From positions 213,106,741 through 213,170,740 of the forward strand of contig NC_058518.1 in the NCBI RefSeq assembly GCF_904849725.1: a stretch of DNA of 64,000 bases, in the 5' to 3' direction. A program made the translations under genes and the position numbers. The notes under the pieces were generated by a model. The model did not search any database, was not told the DNA's origin, and was given only the letters and a program-made list of their open reading frames with translations. This stretch comes from Hordeum vulgare subsp. vulgare (Eukaryota > Streptophyta > Magnoliopsida > Poales > Poaceae). Below are positions 36,301-48,300 of the stretch, piece by piece (the first letter of the stretch is position 1; each line of letters opens with the position of its first letter).

Positions 36301-39300
36301 CGTACTTGCGTACAAGGGCGTCGCTAGATTGGAAGCGGAGTGCAGGAGAGGTTGCTCAGCCACGGGCCAGTCGAGGCATGCGGGGCACCGCAGGGACGTC
36401 CTAGACGCGAGGTCTTGCAGGGCGAAGCACTGGAAGCTGCTGCGTGCGTTGCTGTCCAAAGATGGCAAAGGACACGAGATTTTGTTAAAAGAAAAAAAAG
36501 GACCGAGTCATGGTGTGGCACAAAGAGGCAAGTGACAGATCAAAGAATGAAAATAATCCATCGTGTTGGCATCCATGGGAATTAGCAGGAGGTGTTGACA
36601 AGACAATTGCTAGTGTCGGGAATTGTGCAAGTCATGCATGACGTGAAGACCAGATTTTGGTTGGATATGCTATTAGTGCATAGGGTTGTACCTCCTCAGG
36701 TTTTGCTTGTGTGCTTGGTGCATCACGTTGAAAGCTTGGTTAGTTTTTCGCAGGGTCAGCCGTACGAAGAACCATGGTGTCTACGGACACTAGGTTTGAG
36801 GTGGAGAAGTTTGTCTGGACTGAAAACCTTGGGTTATGGCAGACAAAGAGTGAAAAAAATTATTGGCACAACAGGGATGCTTGAAGGCGTTGCGGGAAGT
36901 CAAGCCAGCTAAGATGGAGTTATCATGTGATGGATGGGAATTCGTGGAAGATGATTTGCGAGCCTGGAGCGTGTCGTTTAGCTGGACAAGGTCGGCTTGG
37001 TTGGACTAGTTAGTCTGACGGATCGACGCGAGTCGGTTGGTATAGAAAACGGTGGTAGGATCGGCGATGACGACGACATATCTTCTGGGCGTGGAAACAC
37101 GCGGCGCAGGCTCTAGGGCTTGTGTGGCTTCGACAAGACTATGGTGTGGGGTTAATTCAAGACGGTGCACATGTGAGCTTGAAGTCGACGGGGCACAAGG
37201 GGTGGACTGATTATCTACCATGGAGTCATGTTGAAGGTGGAGCTGGAGTCTGAAGGACTTCACTCGGGGAAAAGCGAGTGACACGTGGTTCGGACTGGAG
37301 CTCAGTGGTCTGAAGCAAACGTGATACTCGTCATCGGTCGATGATGAACGATGGTACTCTACAGTGGGGGTTGAGTGGTGTGGGTTCGCGACCCTTGAGA
37401 CTCGACCGAGACAGCGGAGGCTCGACGCGGTAATAGTGGAGAGGCGTGCGGTACGCACGGGGCATGGAGACGGGCCAGGGCTCTGGTGGTCATACATGTG
37501 GTGAGACAACTGCAAATTTGACTCGGGATGACTACAAGCAATGGTGAAATTCCTTCAAGTTTCACACGGGCGGTCAAGGAAGAGCGGTGATGTTGAGTTG
37601 AGGTAACTCTTATGTGCGACACCCAATATGAGTTGTTCATTTTCACGCAGGTCAGTGATCGGTGTGTGATGGTGTTGGATAATCTGGAAGTTGGGAGCGC
37701 AACTAGAGTAATGTGGAGCTCAATTTCGTTCGAGCGTTGACTATGGTCAAGAAAAGAAGGAACTACAAGTTGGAGGTGGAGTCACATGGAGTCTTTGGAG
37801 TAGCAGCGGTGCTCATGGGACAAGTTCAAGTCCAATGTACATGGAAGATTGACGCATGGACGAATTCAAGGTGGTGAAGAATATTCGCCAAGGTGGAGTT
37901 TGTTAGAGTTGTGTCGAATATTATGTACAAGGTAGGTTACAGTTGGACTTGTAGTTGTATTGTGTTTAGATAGGACATGGAGTCGTGTCCAAGCATGACA
38001 CTTGTATCCTAGGCCTCTCATATATAGTGGGGCTAGACACACGATGTAACATATGCCAACATAATAGCACAGGCGTGCAGGGGAGCCGGGGGCGTGTGCC
38101 GGCGTCCAGGACGGCCAGGGTGCGGTATTGTGACGGTGTCACGGGGAGGAGCGCCCGTAGTCATGCCCCGAGGATGTAGCCATATCGGTGAACCTTGTTA
38201 ACAAATCTCGATGTCGTGCTCGTGTGATTGCTTGGTCCTCGGATGATCGACGGAGTGCCTCGGATTTATTCTAACAGTATCGTTCTTGTATTTTTCTTCG
38301 ATCCTCTCTTCTCGCGGACGTGTTCTCCTCGCGTCTTGCTGCTAGCTTTTCTGCTAGCTTATCTTCTTCTCGCAGACGTGATCTTCAGTCGGATTCCGCC
38401 GCCGCACTCATCCTCGATCCGCTGCACTGGTCCCGCCGCTTCCGCCGCCGCCAGTCGCCCTCGATTCGGCCGCTGCACCCCGTCGCCACTTCAGGATCCC
38501 CGTCCTAATCTGTCGATCTCGCGTGGGATCCAGCGACCGGCTCAGCTTCCAGAACTCGCGGCGGCTCCAGGTCAAGGCGGCTCCAGAACTCGCGATAGCT
38601 ACAGGTCTGGCGGCTCCTGATCCAGATCGCGGCGGCTCCTGATCCAGATCAAGCAGGTCAAGGCGGCTCCAAAACTCGCGATAGGTACAGGTCTGGCGGC
38701 TCCTGATCCAGATCGCGGCGGCTCCTGATCGAGTCACGCGGTGGCTCCTGATCCAGATCGAGGGCTGTTGACGCGAACACGGTTTCAGACGCGGACGCTG
38801 TGTGTTGACTGTGATTCCAAAAAAAATGTCTGCTGCATTCGGCTACGTTGCTGTTCCTCGTTGTTCGGTGATCTTTGATGGCACTAACTACATCGAGTTC
38901 ATTGGCTTCATGGGCATTCACATGCATGGCATCCGTCTATGGGGTTTTCTTTCTGGCGAGGTCTGCTGTCCGCCATGTCCGGTTCCTCCCATGGCTCCTA
39001 CTCCGCCGACCCCACCGGCTCTTCCTGCGGATGCTCCTCAGGCCACAAAGGATGCGGCTAAGCTTGCTGATGAGGCCGCTGTGAGTGCTTATGATGAGAA
39101 GGTCTTGGCTGATGAGGAGGCTCTTCAGGTGTATCACGGTGCTCTGTCCGCTTACACCCAGTGGCTTGATGATGATGCTCGTGCTGCATCTGTTCTCACT
39201 GCTAGTGTTCTGCCTCAGTTTGCCTCTGAGTTTTTGGGCCTTCCTACTGCCTTTGAGATGTGGACTCTGCCTTCGTCAGCGCTATGCGCCCTTTGGTGAT

Positions 39301-42300
39301 GCCTTATACCTCTCCGTGGTTCGTCAGGAGCATGCTCTTCAGCAGGGTGACTCTATTGTTGATGACTTCTATGCACAGAGTTCTGCTATCTGGCGCCAGC
39401 TCGATTCTCTCCGCACTGTTGGTTGTCGTACTTGCCCCTGTTGCCAGGCTGTCCAGGCCAACTTGGAGTTTCATCGCGTCTACGAGTTCCTGTCTCGGCT
39501 CCGTAAGGAGTTTGAGCCCCGGAGTGCTCAGTTGTTTGCTCGTGGCCGTATGTCTCTCATGGAGGCGCTTTCTGAGATTCATGCCGAGGAGACTCGCTTA
39601 CGTGGTGCTGGTTTGCTGGAGGTTCCGTCGGTGCTCGCTGCTCTGGCTACTTCTACGCCACCTGCTGCACCGACCCCTTCTCACTCGAGTGCTCCGCCGC
39701 TCTTGCCCACTCCTTCTGGAGGCTTAGGTCGCCCCCGTCCACATTGTGGCTACTGCAACAATGATGGTCATATTGAGTGCCACTGCTACACGAAGAAGAA
39801 ACACTTGTGCCAGGCGCAATCATCATCTACAGAGACTTCGTCATCTACCTCGATAGCTTCAGCCATCGCTTTGACTCAGCAGGATATTCTGAGACTTAAG
39901 CGTCTGCTCGCTGCTTCAGGTTCTTTCTCGACGGGTACTGCTGGTATTGTGACTCAGGTTTCCCGCACTGAGCAACCACCTTCTACACAGTCAGGACCGT
40001 CTCACGCACGCTCTGGTTGGAATTGGCCTTCGTCGCCATGATATTATTTTTTCTCTTCCGCTCCCATCATCCCTAATCTAGTATGTGTTTTCTAGTTTTG
40101 TTTGTTTTCCGCTGCGTCCACCAAATCCGTTGATATTTTGTGTTTCCTCATGCCATGCGAGTCCACCATACCTTAGTCCGTCAGCCTTTCTCCGGTCCTG
40201 ATCCTTTCTATGCAACTTTTGTGGCCTACCTGCCCTTGTTGTTTTCTATATGATTTTCTGGACTTCTTTTGCATTATCGATCTACGTCCATCGTGCCTTA
40301 TCCGCCGAGCTTCTTCCGCCGACGGTTGTCGTGGACTATGATTTTTTGCGCAATGCTTTCTTCTCTTGATGTGCCATCTTCTTTTGACAACCCACCTTCT
40401 CTTGATACTTATGTTGTAGCTTCAAGTGATGCTGTGTCTTCCTCTGATGTGCCATCTCTTCGGTGTCTTCCTCTTGATGTGCAATCTTCTTTTGACAACC
40501 CATCTTCTCTTGATACTTATCTTGTATCTTCAAGTGATGCGGTGTCTACCTCTGATGTGTCATCTCCTCGTTCTCTCCTTCGGCGGCTCGATAAGTTTTG
40601 AAGACTCTTCATGCTACGACGACACTCTCAAGACGCGGATTTGGATTATCATTGTTTTTTAGTATTACACTTCTTCAAATGCAATGCTATTGCATACGCT
40701 TTGCATTTGAGGGGGGGTGTTAGGAACTATTAGTATTAGCCTAGTAGTCCTTATTAGTCTATTAGTATTAGTCTAGGAGTCCTTATTAGTCTATGTTTAC
40801 TTTCCTTGCACCTCAAGTCATGTGTAATATATATATGCCCCTTGGGCCTTCAATACAGATAAGTTGCTTTCCTAACAGATGGTACATCGAGCGCAGGTCA
40901 AGCTTGGTGAAGAACCTAGAACCGTGGAGTTCATCGAGCAACTCGTTAATGACATGAATGGGAAATTTATCTTTGACAGTCTGCTCATTCAGAGCCCGGT
41001 AGTCGACACAAAAACGCCAGGAACCATCATGTTTCTTGACCAGAAGCACCGGTGAAGAAAATACAGAGTCACTGCTGCGAATAAGGCCTCGTTGGAGCAT
41101 ATCGGCACACTGTCGCTCGAGCTTGTCCTTCTGCAACTGCGCATACCAGTATGGGCGCACGGCAACAGGTGTGGCGTCGGGAAGCAGGCGAATGCGAGGA
41201 AGCACCATAGGAGTGGCGAAGAGGTCGGCGAACTCGTCGAGCATATCGTCCATGAGTCCCGAATGCTGGCTCAAAAGCGTATGCACGGATGAAGACTCAC
41301 GTGCGTCGAGCCTAGACCATGTGACAAGGGTGCCATGTGTTAGAATATATAATATAGCCATGTACCCTTTCATACTTATCCCATTGTATAAGGGGTTTTC
41401 TGCATATATTTCACACCTGTACATGCATATATATCGGCCTATGGCCTCATGGGAATACAAGTTGCATATTCCTAACATGGTATTAGAGCCTAGGTTTTTT
41501 TAGCACGCGCAACTCGTGCTTGATCCTCTTCTCGTCACCGCCGCCGCAGTGTTTCCTCTGGTCTGGCTGCGCTTCCTCCTCCTGGTCCAGGATCCCGTCG
41601 GGCTGGTTGGTGCTACAGATCGCGTTCCTGACGAAGCCGGTCTCGAGCCGCCGGTCTCCGCAGTCAGGTCTCTCCCGATTGGATCGCCGCGTCCCGCAGT
41701 CTTTCGCACCATCCCGTCGCCGGCCTCCCCGATCTGTCAACGCCTCCTGCCTGCCGGATCACGTCGCCAGGCCGCCGTCTCTCCTTGCTGGATCCCATCG
41801 TCAGCCGCCGTCTCCTTGCTGGATCCCATCGTCAGCCGCCGTCTCCTTGCTGGATCCCGTCGCCAGCCGCCGTACACGCGATTCCGCTAGCCTCCGTCCT
41901 TGCTCGAGCTTGCTGTATCTCCAGATCGGATCGCCCCACGCCGACCCAGTCAACTCGACCCTGCTGCACCTCAGATCGGATCGCCCCGCCTGTCTGTGCG
42001 CCCTCCCCGGACTTCCCCTGCAGCCGGCACCCTCGCCGGATCTCGGAAGCGGCTGCTGACCTCCGTTGCTGGTCTGCCCCTGTTGCTGGATACGAGTCCC
42101 TCGATCGCTGGTGGATCTCGTGTGGTTCTGGTCGGGAGAGGAAACTGCTGCCTTTTTCCTAAAAAGAAATGTCTACACCAGCGCGCAACGTCGTAGTCCC
42201 TTGCTTCCCGGTGACTCCTGACGGTTGTGCTAGTAGCTCTTCTGCTGCTCCTCCTGCGAGCTCCACATATGGTGATTGCCGCTCTACACCGACTCCTCTC

Positions 42301-45300
42301 CGATTTTCATCAGTGCATGTAGCTCTTCCCCGACACCTCTCGCGACTTTCACCGGTTGTCCTGGTGCCTATGACTCCATGGACCGCGTTTCGTCCACGCG
42401 TCTTCCCTTGGCGCTTGGTGCTTGTCTGCACACGACCTCGTCTTCTCCACCAGCAATTGCCAACGATACTGGTCATGCTACACCGCCATCTTTAGCGGCT
42501 TCCACAGGTGGTGGTGGTCGTTTCTCTCCTCGTGCCACTACGCCGCCTACTTCAGCTGTGTACTTCATAGAGGGCGAGATTCCGCGACTTCGCGCGCTGC
42601 TGATTGCCTCCGACTCTCTATTGTCGGGTGCGTCTACATTGACACCTTCAGTTGCGCCCCTGACTGAGCAGGAGATTGGGCGATTTCGATGCCTGATAGC
42701 TCCATCTTCTGGTTCTTCATCGACAAGGTCTGTTGGTTCTGTTACGGACTCTTCTGGCATTGCGAGACCACCTTCTACACAAGCAGGTACATCCCCATGG
42801 ATTCTTGATACTCGAGCATCTTTTCATATGACTCATGATCCATCAACCCTATCATCTACTCGACCTTGCGATTCTCCTGTTCATGTTCTTACTGCTGATG
42901 GTACTTCTCTCTCGGTTACTGGCCGAGGCACTCTTAGCACTGCATCTTTTCATGTTCTTAATGTTGCTCATGTTCCTCGGCTTACCATGCAGCTCATTTC
43001 TGGTGGTCAGATTGTTGACTCTGGTTGCAGGGTCATTCTTGACTTTGACTCATGTTCAGTTCTGGACCGTCACATTGGTGCTCTTCTTGGTGCTAGCCCC
43101 CGGCGCCGTGACTCTCAGGGTCTCTGGGAGCTTGACCGGCTTCACCTTCCATCCGCTGCCACCGCAGCCAGTCTGTCCACCTCTGCTGCCTTGTCTACCA
43201 GCTCTTTTCAGCAGTGCCATCATCGCCTTGGTCACTTATGTGGCTCTTGTCTCTCATCCTTAGTTCGGCGTGGTCTTCTTGGATCCGTCTCTGGTGGTGT
43301 GTCTTTAGACTGTCAGGGTTGTCGGCTTGGTAAACAAGTTCAGTTACCTTACCCTCATAGCGAGACTGTGTCTCAGCGTCCTCTTGACCTTGTTCACTCT
43401 GATGTCTGGGGTCCAGCTCCCTTCGCTTCGAAGGGATGCCATTGCTACTATATTATCTTTATAGATGATTTCTCTCAACATACATGGATATATTTCATGT
43501 CTTCTCGTAGTGAGGTCTTATCTATCTATAAGCGTTTTGCTGCCATGGTTCACACTCAGTTCTCTTCGCCTATTCGAGTATTTCGTGCTGACTCTGCTGG
43601 AGAGTATATCTTCAAGATGTTGCATGGATTTCTTGCTGAGCAGGGTACCCTTGCTCAGTTTTCTTGTCCTGGTGTTCATGCTCAGAATGGCGTGGCTGAG
43701 CGCAAGCATCATCACCTTCTTGAGATGGCTCCTGTGATGATGATCGCTGCCTCTCTCCCGCCTCACTTTTGGGCTGAGGCTGTCTCCACTTCCACCTATC
43801 TCATCAATCTTCACCCGTCCACTGCTTTGCAAGGTGGCGTTCCATTCGAGCGTCTTTTTGATCGTTCTCCCGATTATTCGATGCTTCGTTTGTTTGTGTT
43901 TGCTATGTTCTTCTTGCCCCTCGAGAACGCACCAAACTAACCGCTCAGTCTGTTGAGTGTGTCTTCTTAGGCTATAGTGATGAGCATAAGGGCTATCGTT
44001 GTTGGGATCCTATCGGTCCTCGGATGCGTATCTCTCGGGATGTGACTTTTGATGAGCCTCGTCCCTTCTACCCGCGCCATCTTCCTCAACCTTTTCAGTG
44101 GAGGATATCTCTTTCCTCACTTTTCCTGACACACCTATCACCCCCATCGAGCCTTTGTCTATTCGTTCCGCTATCTCTGCTTCTCCACCTCTTGCCGATT
44201 TGCTGCCACCATCTCCCACGGTTTCCTCACCTAGCACGTCATCGGAATCTGCACCTTCATCTCCGGTGACTTCTTCGTCTCCACCCCTCGATTCTACCTT
44301 GGCGATTCCTCCTTGCATTGTTCTATCTTTTCCTTAGTGTTACATTCGTCGTTCATGTCCTGTGGATGCCTCTGCGGATGTGTCGTCCTCCTCGTCTCAG
44401 CCTACCTATGGCTTGCGTTCTCGTCCTCGTCCGCCTGTTGATCGTCTTGGATTTCCCACCGCTGGTGCTGCTGTTCGTGAGCCGACTTCTTATCGTGAGG
44501 CCGTTGTTCACCCTGAATGGAAGTTTGCGATGGCAGAGGAGATTGGTGCTCTTGAACGCACTGGTACATGGGATCTTGTTTCCCTTTCTTCCGGTGTCCG
44601 TCCCATCACTTGTAAGTGGGTCTACAAGGTTAAGACTCGCTCCGATGGTTCTCTTGAGCGTTACAAAGCTCGTCTTGTGGCTCGTGGCTTCCAGCAGGAG
44701 CATGGTCGTGATTATGACGAGACTTTTGCTCCTGTGGCCCATATGACCACTATTCGTACACTTCTTGCCGTGGCCTCTTCATGCCACTGGTCTGTATCTC
44801 AGCTTGATGTTAAGAATGCCTTTCTTAATGGTGAGCTGCGTGAGGAGGTGTACATGCGCCATGTGTCGTCGGCCTTGCGCATAAGGAGCACCGGGGCGGA
44901 GAACGGCGATGTCAAAATCCGGATGATGCCCTGTGCGAGCATGACTGCCACTCGAGCCCGTCTTTCTGCAGCTGAGGGTACCGGTACGGGCGCACGACGA
45001 CCGGCGCCGTGTCCGGCAGCAGGTGGATGCGGTGGTCACAGGGCCGTGCGGGAGGGAGGCCCTGTGGCTCGTCGAAGATGTCGCCGTGCTGCTGCAGGAG
45101 GTCGGCCAGGAGGGGATGCGCCTCGTCCAGTGCGGCCGCCATCATCTGGAGCTACGGAGTCGCGGCGCCGGAGCCGCCGATGCCCGTCCACTGAACGCGA
45201 CGGCCGCCCTCGCGCCAGAAGATGAGGGATAGCACATCGAGGTCCCAAAGGATGGGGCCGAGAGTGGACAGGAAGTCGATGCCGAGGATGAAGCCGTAGC

Positions 45301-48300
45301 AGCCCAGGTCCATGCCGACGCAGTCGATGGAGAACGGCTTGTCGCCGATGAGGACAGGAACCTGCCGCGCCACGCCCTGGCAAGCAAGGCGGTCCCCGTT
45401 GGCGACAGTGACGCTGAACTTCTCCGAGCCCGCCGGTTGGAGTGCGAGGCGGCGCATGGCGTCCCCGGACAGGAAGTTGTGTGTCGAGCCCGTGTCCACG
45501 AGCGCGGTGAGACGCTCCCCGTTGATTGTCACCGGAAGCAGCATCGTCTTTGCCGTCTTGATGCCAGCCATGGCATGAAGGGAGACGACGAAGGCGGTCG
45601 CATCGACCGGCCCGTAGGTTGTGACGCCGGCCTCGGAGAGTGTGGTGGCGTCGAGCTCCGTGGTGAGGGCCTCCACCTCCGCGTCGTCGACGGTCTCCAA
45701 GTAGAACAGGCGGGCGCACGTATGACCCGACGCATACGGCTCGTCGCAGTTGAAGCACAGGCCCTTGCGGCGCCGCTCGAGCTGCTCGGCCGACGTAAGC
45801 GCCGGAAGGTGCGTGTCGGCGCGGGAGCAGTCGCAGTAGTGGCCGGCAGGGTGGGGCGTGTCGGGGTGGCGGCCGCCGGGGCGGGTTGGGTCGGGGGACA
45901 CGTGCCGTGGCCCGGGAACGCCTGCTGCAGGGCGTTGGCGCGCTGCTCGTACGCGCACGCATAGTACATGGCCGTCTGCAGGTCCTGGGGGTCGCACATC
46001 TCGACGTCGATGCGGATGTGGTTGGGAAGGCCGCCGACGAAGAGCTCGGCGCGTTGGCGAACCGTGACGTCAGGCGCATGGCAGGCCAACGTCTGGAAGC
46101 GGTCAGCGAAGTCCTGCACCGAGGTGGTGAAGGGGAGGCACCGAGCTCGGCCAGGCAGCTCCCACGTATGGGGGGGCCGAACTGAAGGAGACACGGGTCG
46201 CGAAAGCGCTCCCACGGAGGCATCCCGCCCTCGTCCTGCTCGAGGGCGTAGTACCACGTCTGTGCGGCGCCATGGAGGTGGTAGGAGGCGATCCATGTGC
46301 GGTCGGACGCCATGGTCTGTTGCCCCCTGAAAAACTGATCGCACTGATTGAGCCAGTTCAGGGGGTCGACGGTACCGTCGTAGGTGGAGAACTCCAGCTT
46401 GGTGAAGCGGGGCGGCTGCTGCACGTGCGGCAAGGCCGCGTAGGCGCCCTCGTGGCGACCCAGCGCGGCGGAAGGAGGGTGCTGCGGCACCACGGAGCTC
46501 CCGGCGTACGGGTCAGTATACCCGCCGAACCCCCCGAAGGTGGTGGCGGGCGGTTGCAACACCGTTGGCTGGAGCGGCGCCGTCGTGTAGGTCGGCGTGT
46601 CGAGCCACATCGGCAGCGGGGACGGCTACGGCGGCCACCTGTCCTGGTTGATCGGCAGGCCTGGTGGCGCGACGGTGGCCGGGGGCGATGGCGCGAAGGG
46701 CGCCGCCGGCGGGGGCGGTGGTGGCGGGGTCGCGTACGGAGCCTGGAGGAAGGTCCGGAGGTTGGAGACCGCCAGGGTGAGGTCGTGGATCGCCGAGGAC
46801 ATCTCCGCCGGGGAGAGGACGGGGGCAGCTTCAGCCGCCAGGGCCGTAGTACCGGAGGCGGCCGGACCTGAGGTGGCCGGCGGCGGCGACTGGTGCGGCG
46901 GCGGCGGCGGCTGCTGCGAGGTGGCGGGGAAGGCGGTGGTGGTGGGAAGGTCCGATAAACTCATCGAACCCAAGCTATCTGATACCAAATTGGTAGAGGC
47001 TAGGGTTCTACCAGGTCTCGGGCGTAGGTTGTAGGGGTGGAAGTGCGGCCGGCGCGGCTGGGGACGCAGGCGCCGGCGGTTGGGCGCCGTCGCTGCGCGA
47101 GAGAGGGAGAGAGGCGGCTAGGGTTAGGGTTTCGGCTCCTCTGGGAGCCGGGCAATAGAATTGTCTTATTGCTTAATTCCGAAATAACTGTTTACATCTG
47201 TTTATATAATCTCAATAACTTGGACTCTAAGATAACTAAGATAACTTGGACTCTAATATAACTTGGACTCTAAGATAGCTAAGATAACTTGGGCTAAGCC
47301 CGTAACTAACCCTGCCCATTGGGCCTCCTCCGTTGGTACGTCGTACCGGTCATAACACGTCCTTTCTACCGATCGAGTTCTCTCTCTGGGTCACGATCGA
47401 TTTTTTTTCGGTCTGCACCTACGAATCTGGCCGCTGCTCACCCCGTCTCCTGCTGCTCTAGGTCGCTACTCAGATCGATTCAACTCGACGCCACATCGTT
47501 CCGATCGAGATCGTATTGTGCAGATCAAGTATATCCAGGATCTTCTTGCTCGTGCTGCTCTTACCGACGAGCGCATTGTTGAGACTCCCATGGATCTCAA
47601 TGTTCACCTCCGTGATGCTGATGGTGACCCCCTGCCTGAGCTGACGCGTTATCGTCATCTTGTTGGCAGTCTTGTCTATCTAGCTGTCACTCGTCCGGAT
47701 ATCTCTTATCCCGTTCATATTCTGAGTCAGTTTGTCTCCGCTCCCACCTCGGTTCACTATAGTCACCTCCTTTGTGTTCTCCGATATCTTCGGGGCACGA
47801 TCTCTCACCGTCTATTCTTTCCTCGCTCCAGTCTTTACAGCTTCAGGCCTATTCGGATGCTACGTGGGCTAGTGATCCTTCAGATCGCCGTTCACTTTCT
47901 GCTTACTGTGTTTTTCTTGGTGGTTCTCTCATTGCCTGGAAGACGAAGAAACAAACAAACCACAGTTTCCCGTTCGAGTGCAGAGGCTGAGTTGCGAGTG
48001 ATGGCTCTTTTAATGGTAGATGTGACTTGGTTACGGTGGTTACTTCAGATTTTGGTGTTTTTGTCACTACACCTACTTTGCTCTTATCTGACAGTACAAC
48101 ATTGCACGCGATCCTGTGAAGCATGAGCTCACCAAGCATATTGGTGTTGATGCTTTCTATGTGCGCGCTGGTGTGCAAGATCAGGTTATTGCTCTTCAGT
48201 ATGTGCAGTTATTGCTCTTCAGTATGTGCCTTCCGAGTTACAGTTGGCGGATTTCCTGACGAAGGCCCAGACTAGAGCGCAACATGGCTTCTATCTCTCC

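Larger units (their letters stand above)
35487..40877 (+). mobile_element. Gag-only Ty1/copia-derived element B, nested in gypsy RT
   Basis: LTRs at 35487-35648 and 40718-40877 (TGTTAGGAA...CCTAACA); target duplication GATGG (35482-35486, 40878-40882); primer-binding site TGGTATTAGAGC after the left LTR; polypurine tract 'gagggggggtg' before the right. It contains a gag gene, a Ser/Asp-rich repetitive 3' region and, at 35719-38276, a further LTR element. No pol is present. Own length is about 2.8 kb. It is closely similar to element A at 23700-26447. Confidence 0.92.

Noticed and set aside
35803..37646. Frames of 60-169 codons within the 2.56-kb LTR element
   Set aside because: Short, on both strands, overlapping the LTRs, and without any retroelement motif. 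The element is best called non-coding.
41516..42196. Frames of 70-179 codons after the copia 5' LTR as a gag gene
   Set aside because: Ser/Pro/Arg-rich in all frames, with repeated 'ttgctggatccc' text and no gag core or zinc knuckle. Treated as leader plus deleted gag.
45858..47034. + strand frames up to 199 codons
   Set aside because: Shadows of the GC-rich gypsy gag and protease read on the opposite strand.
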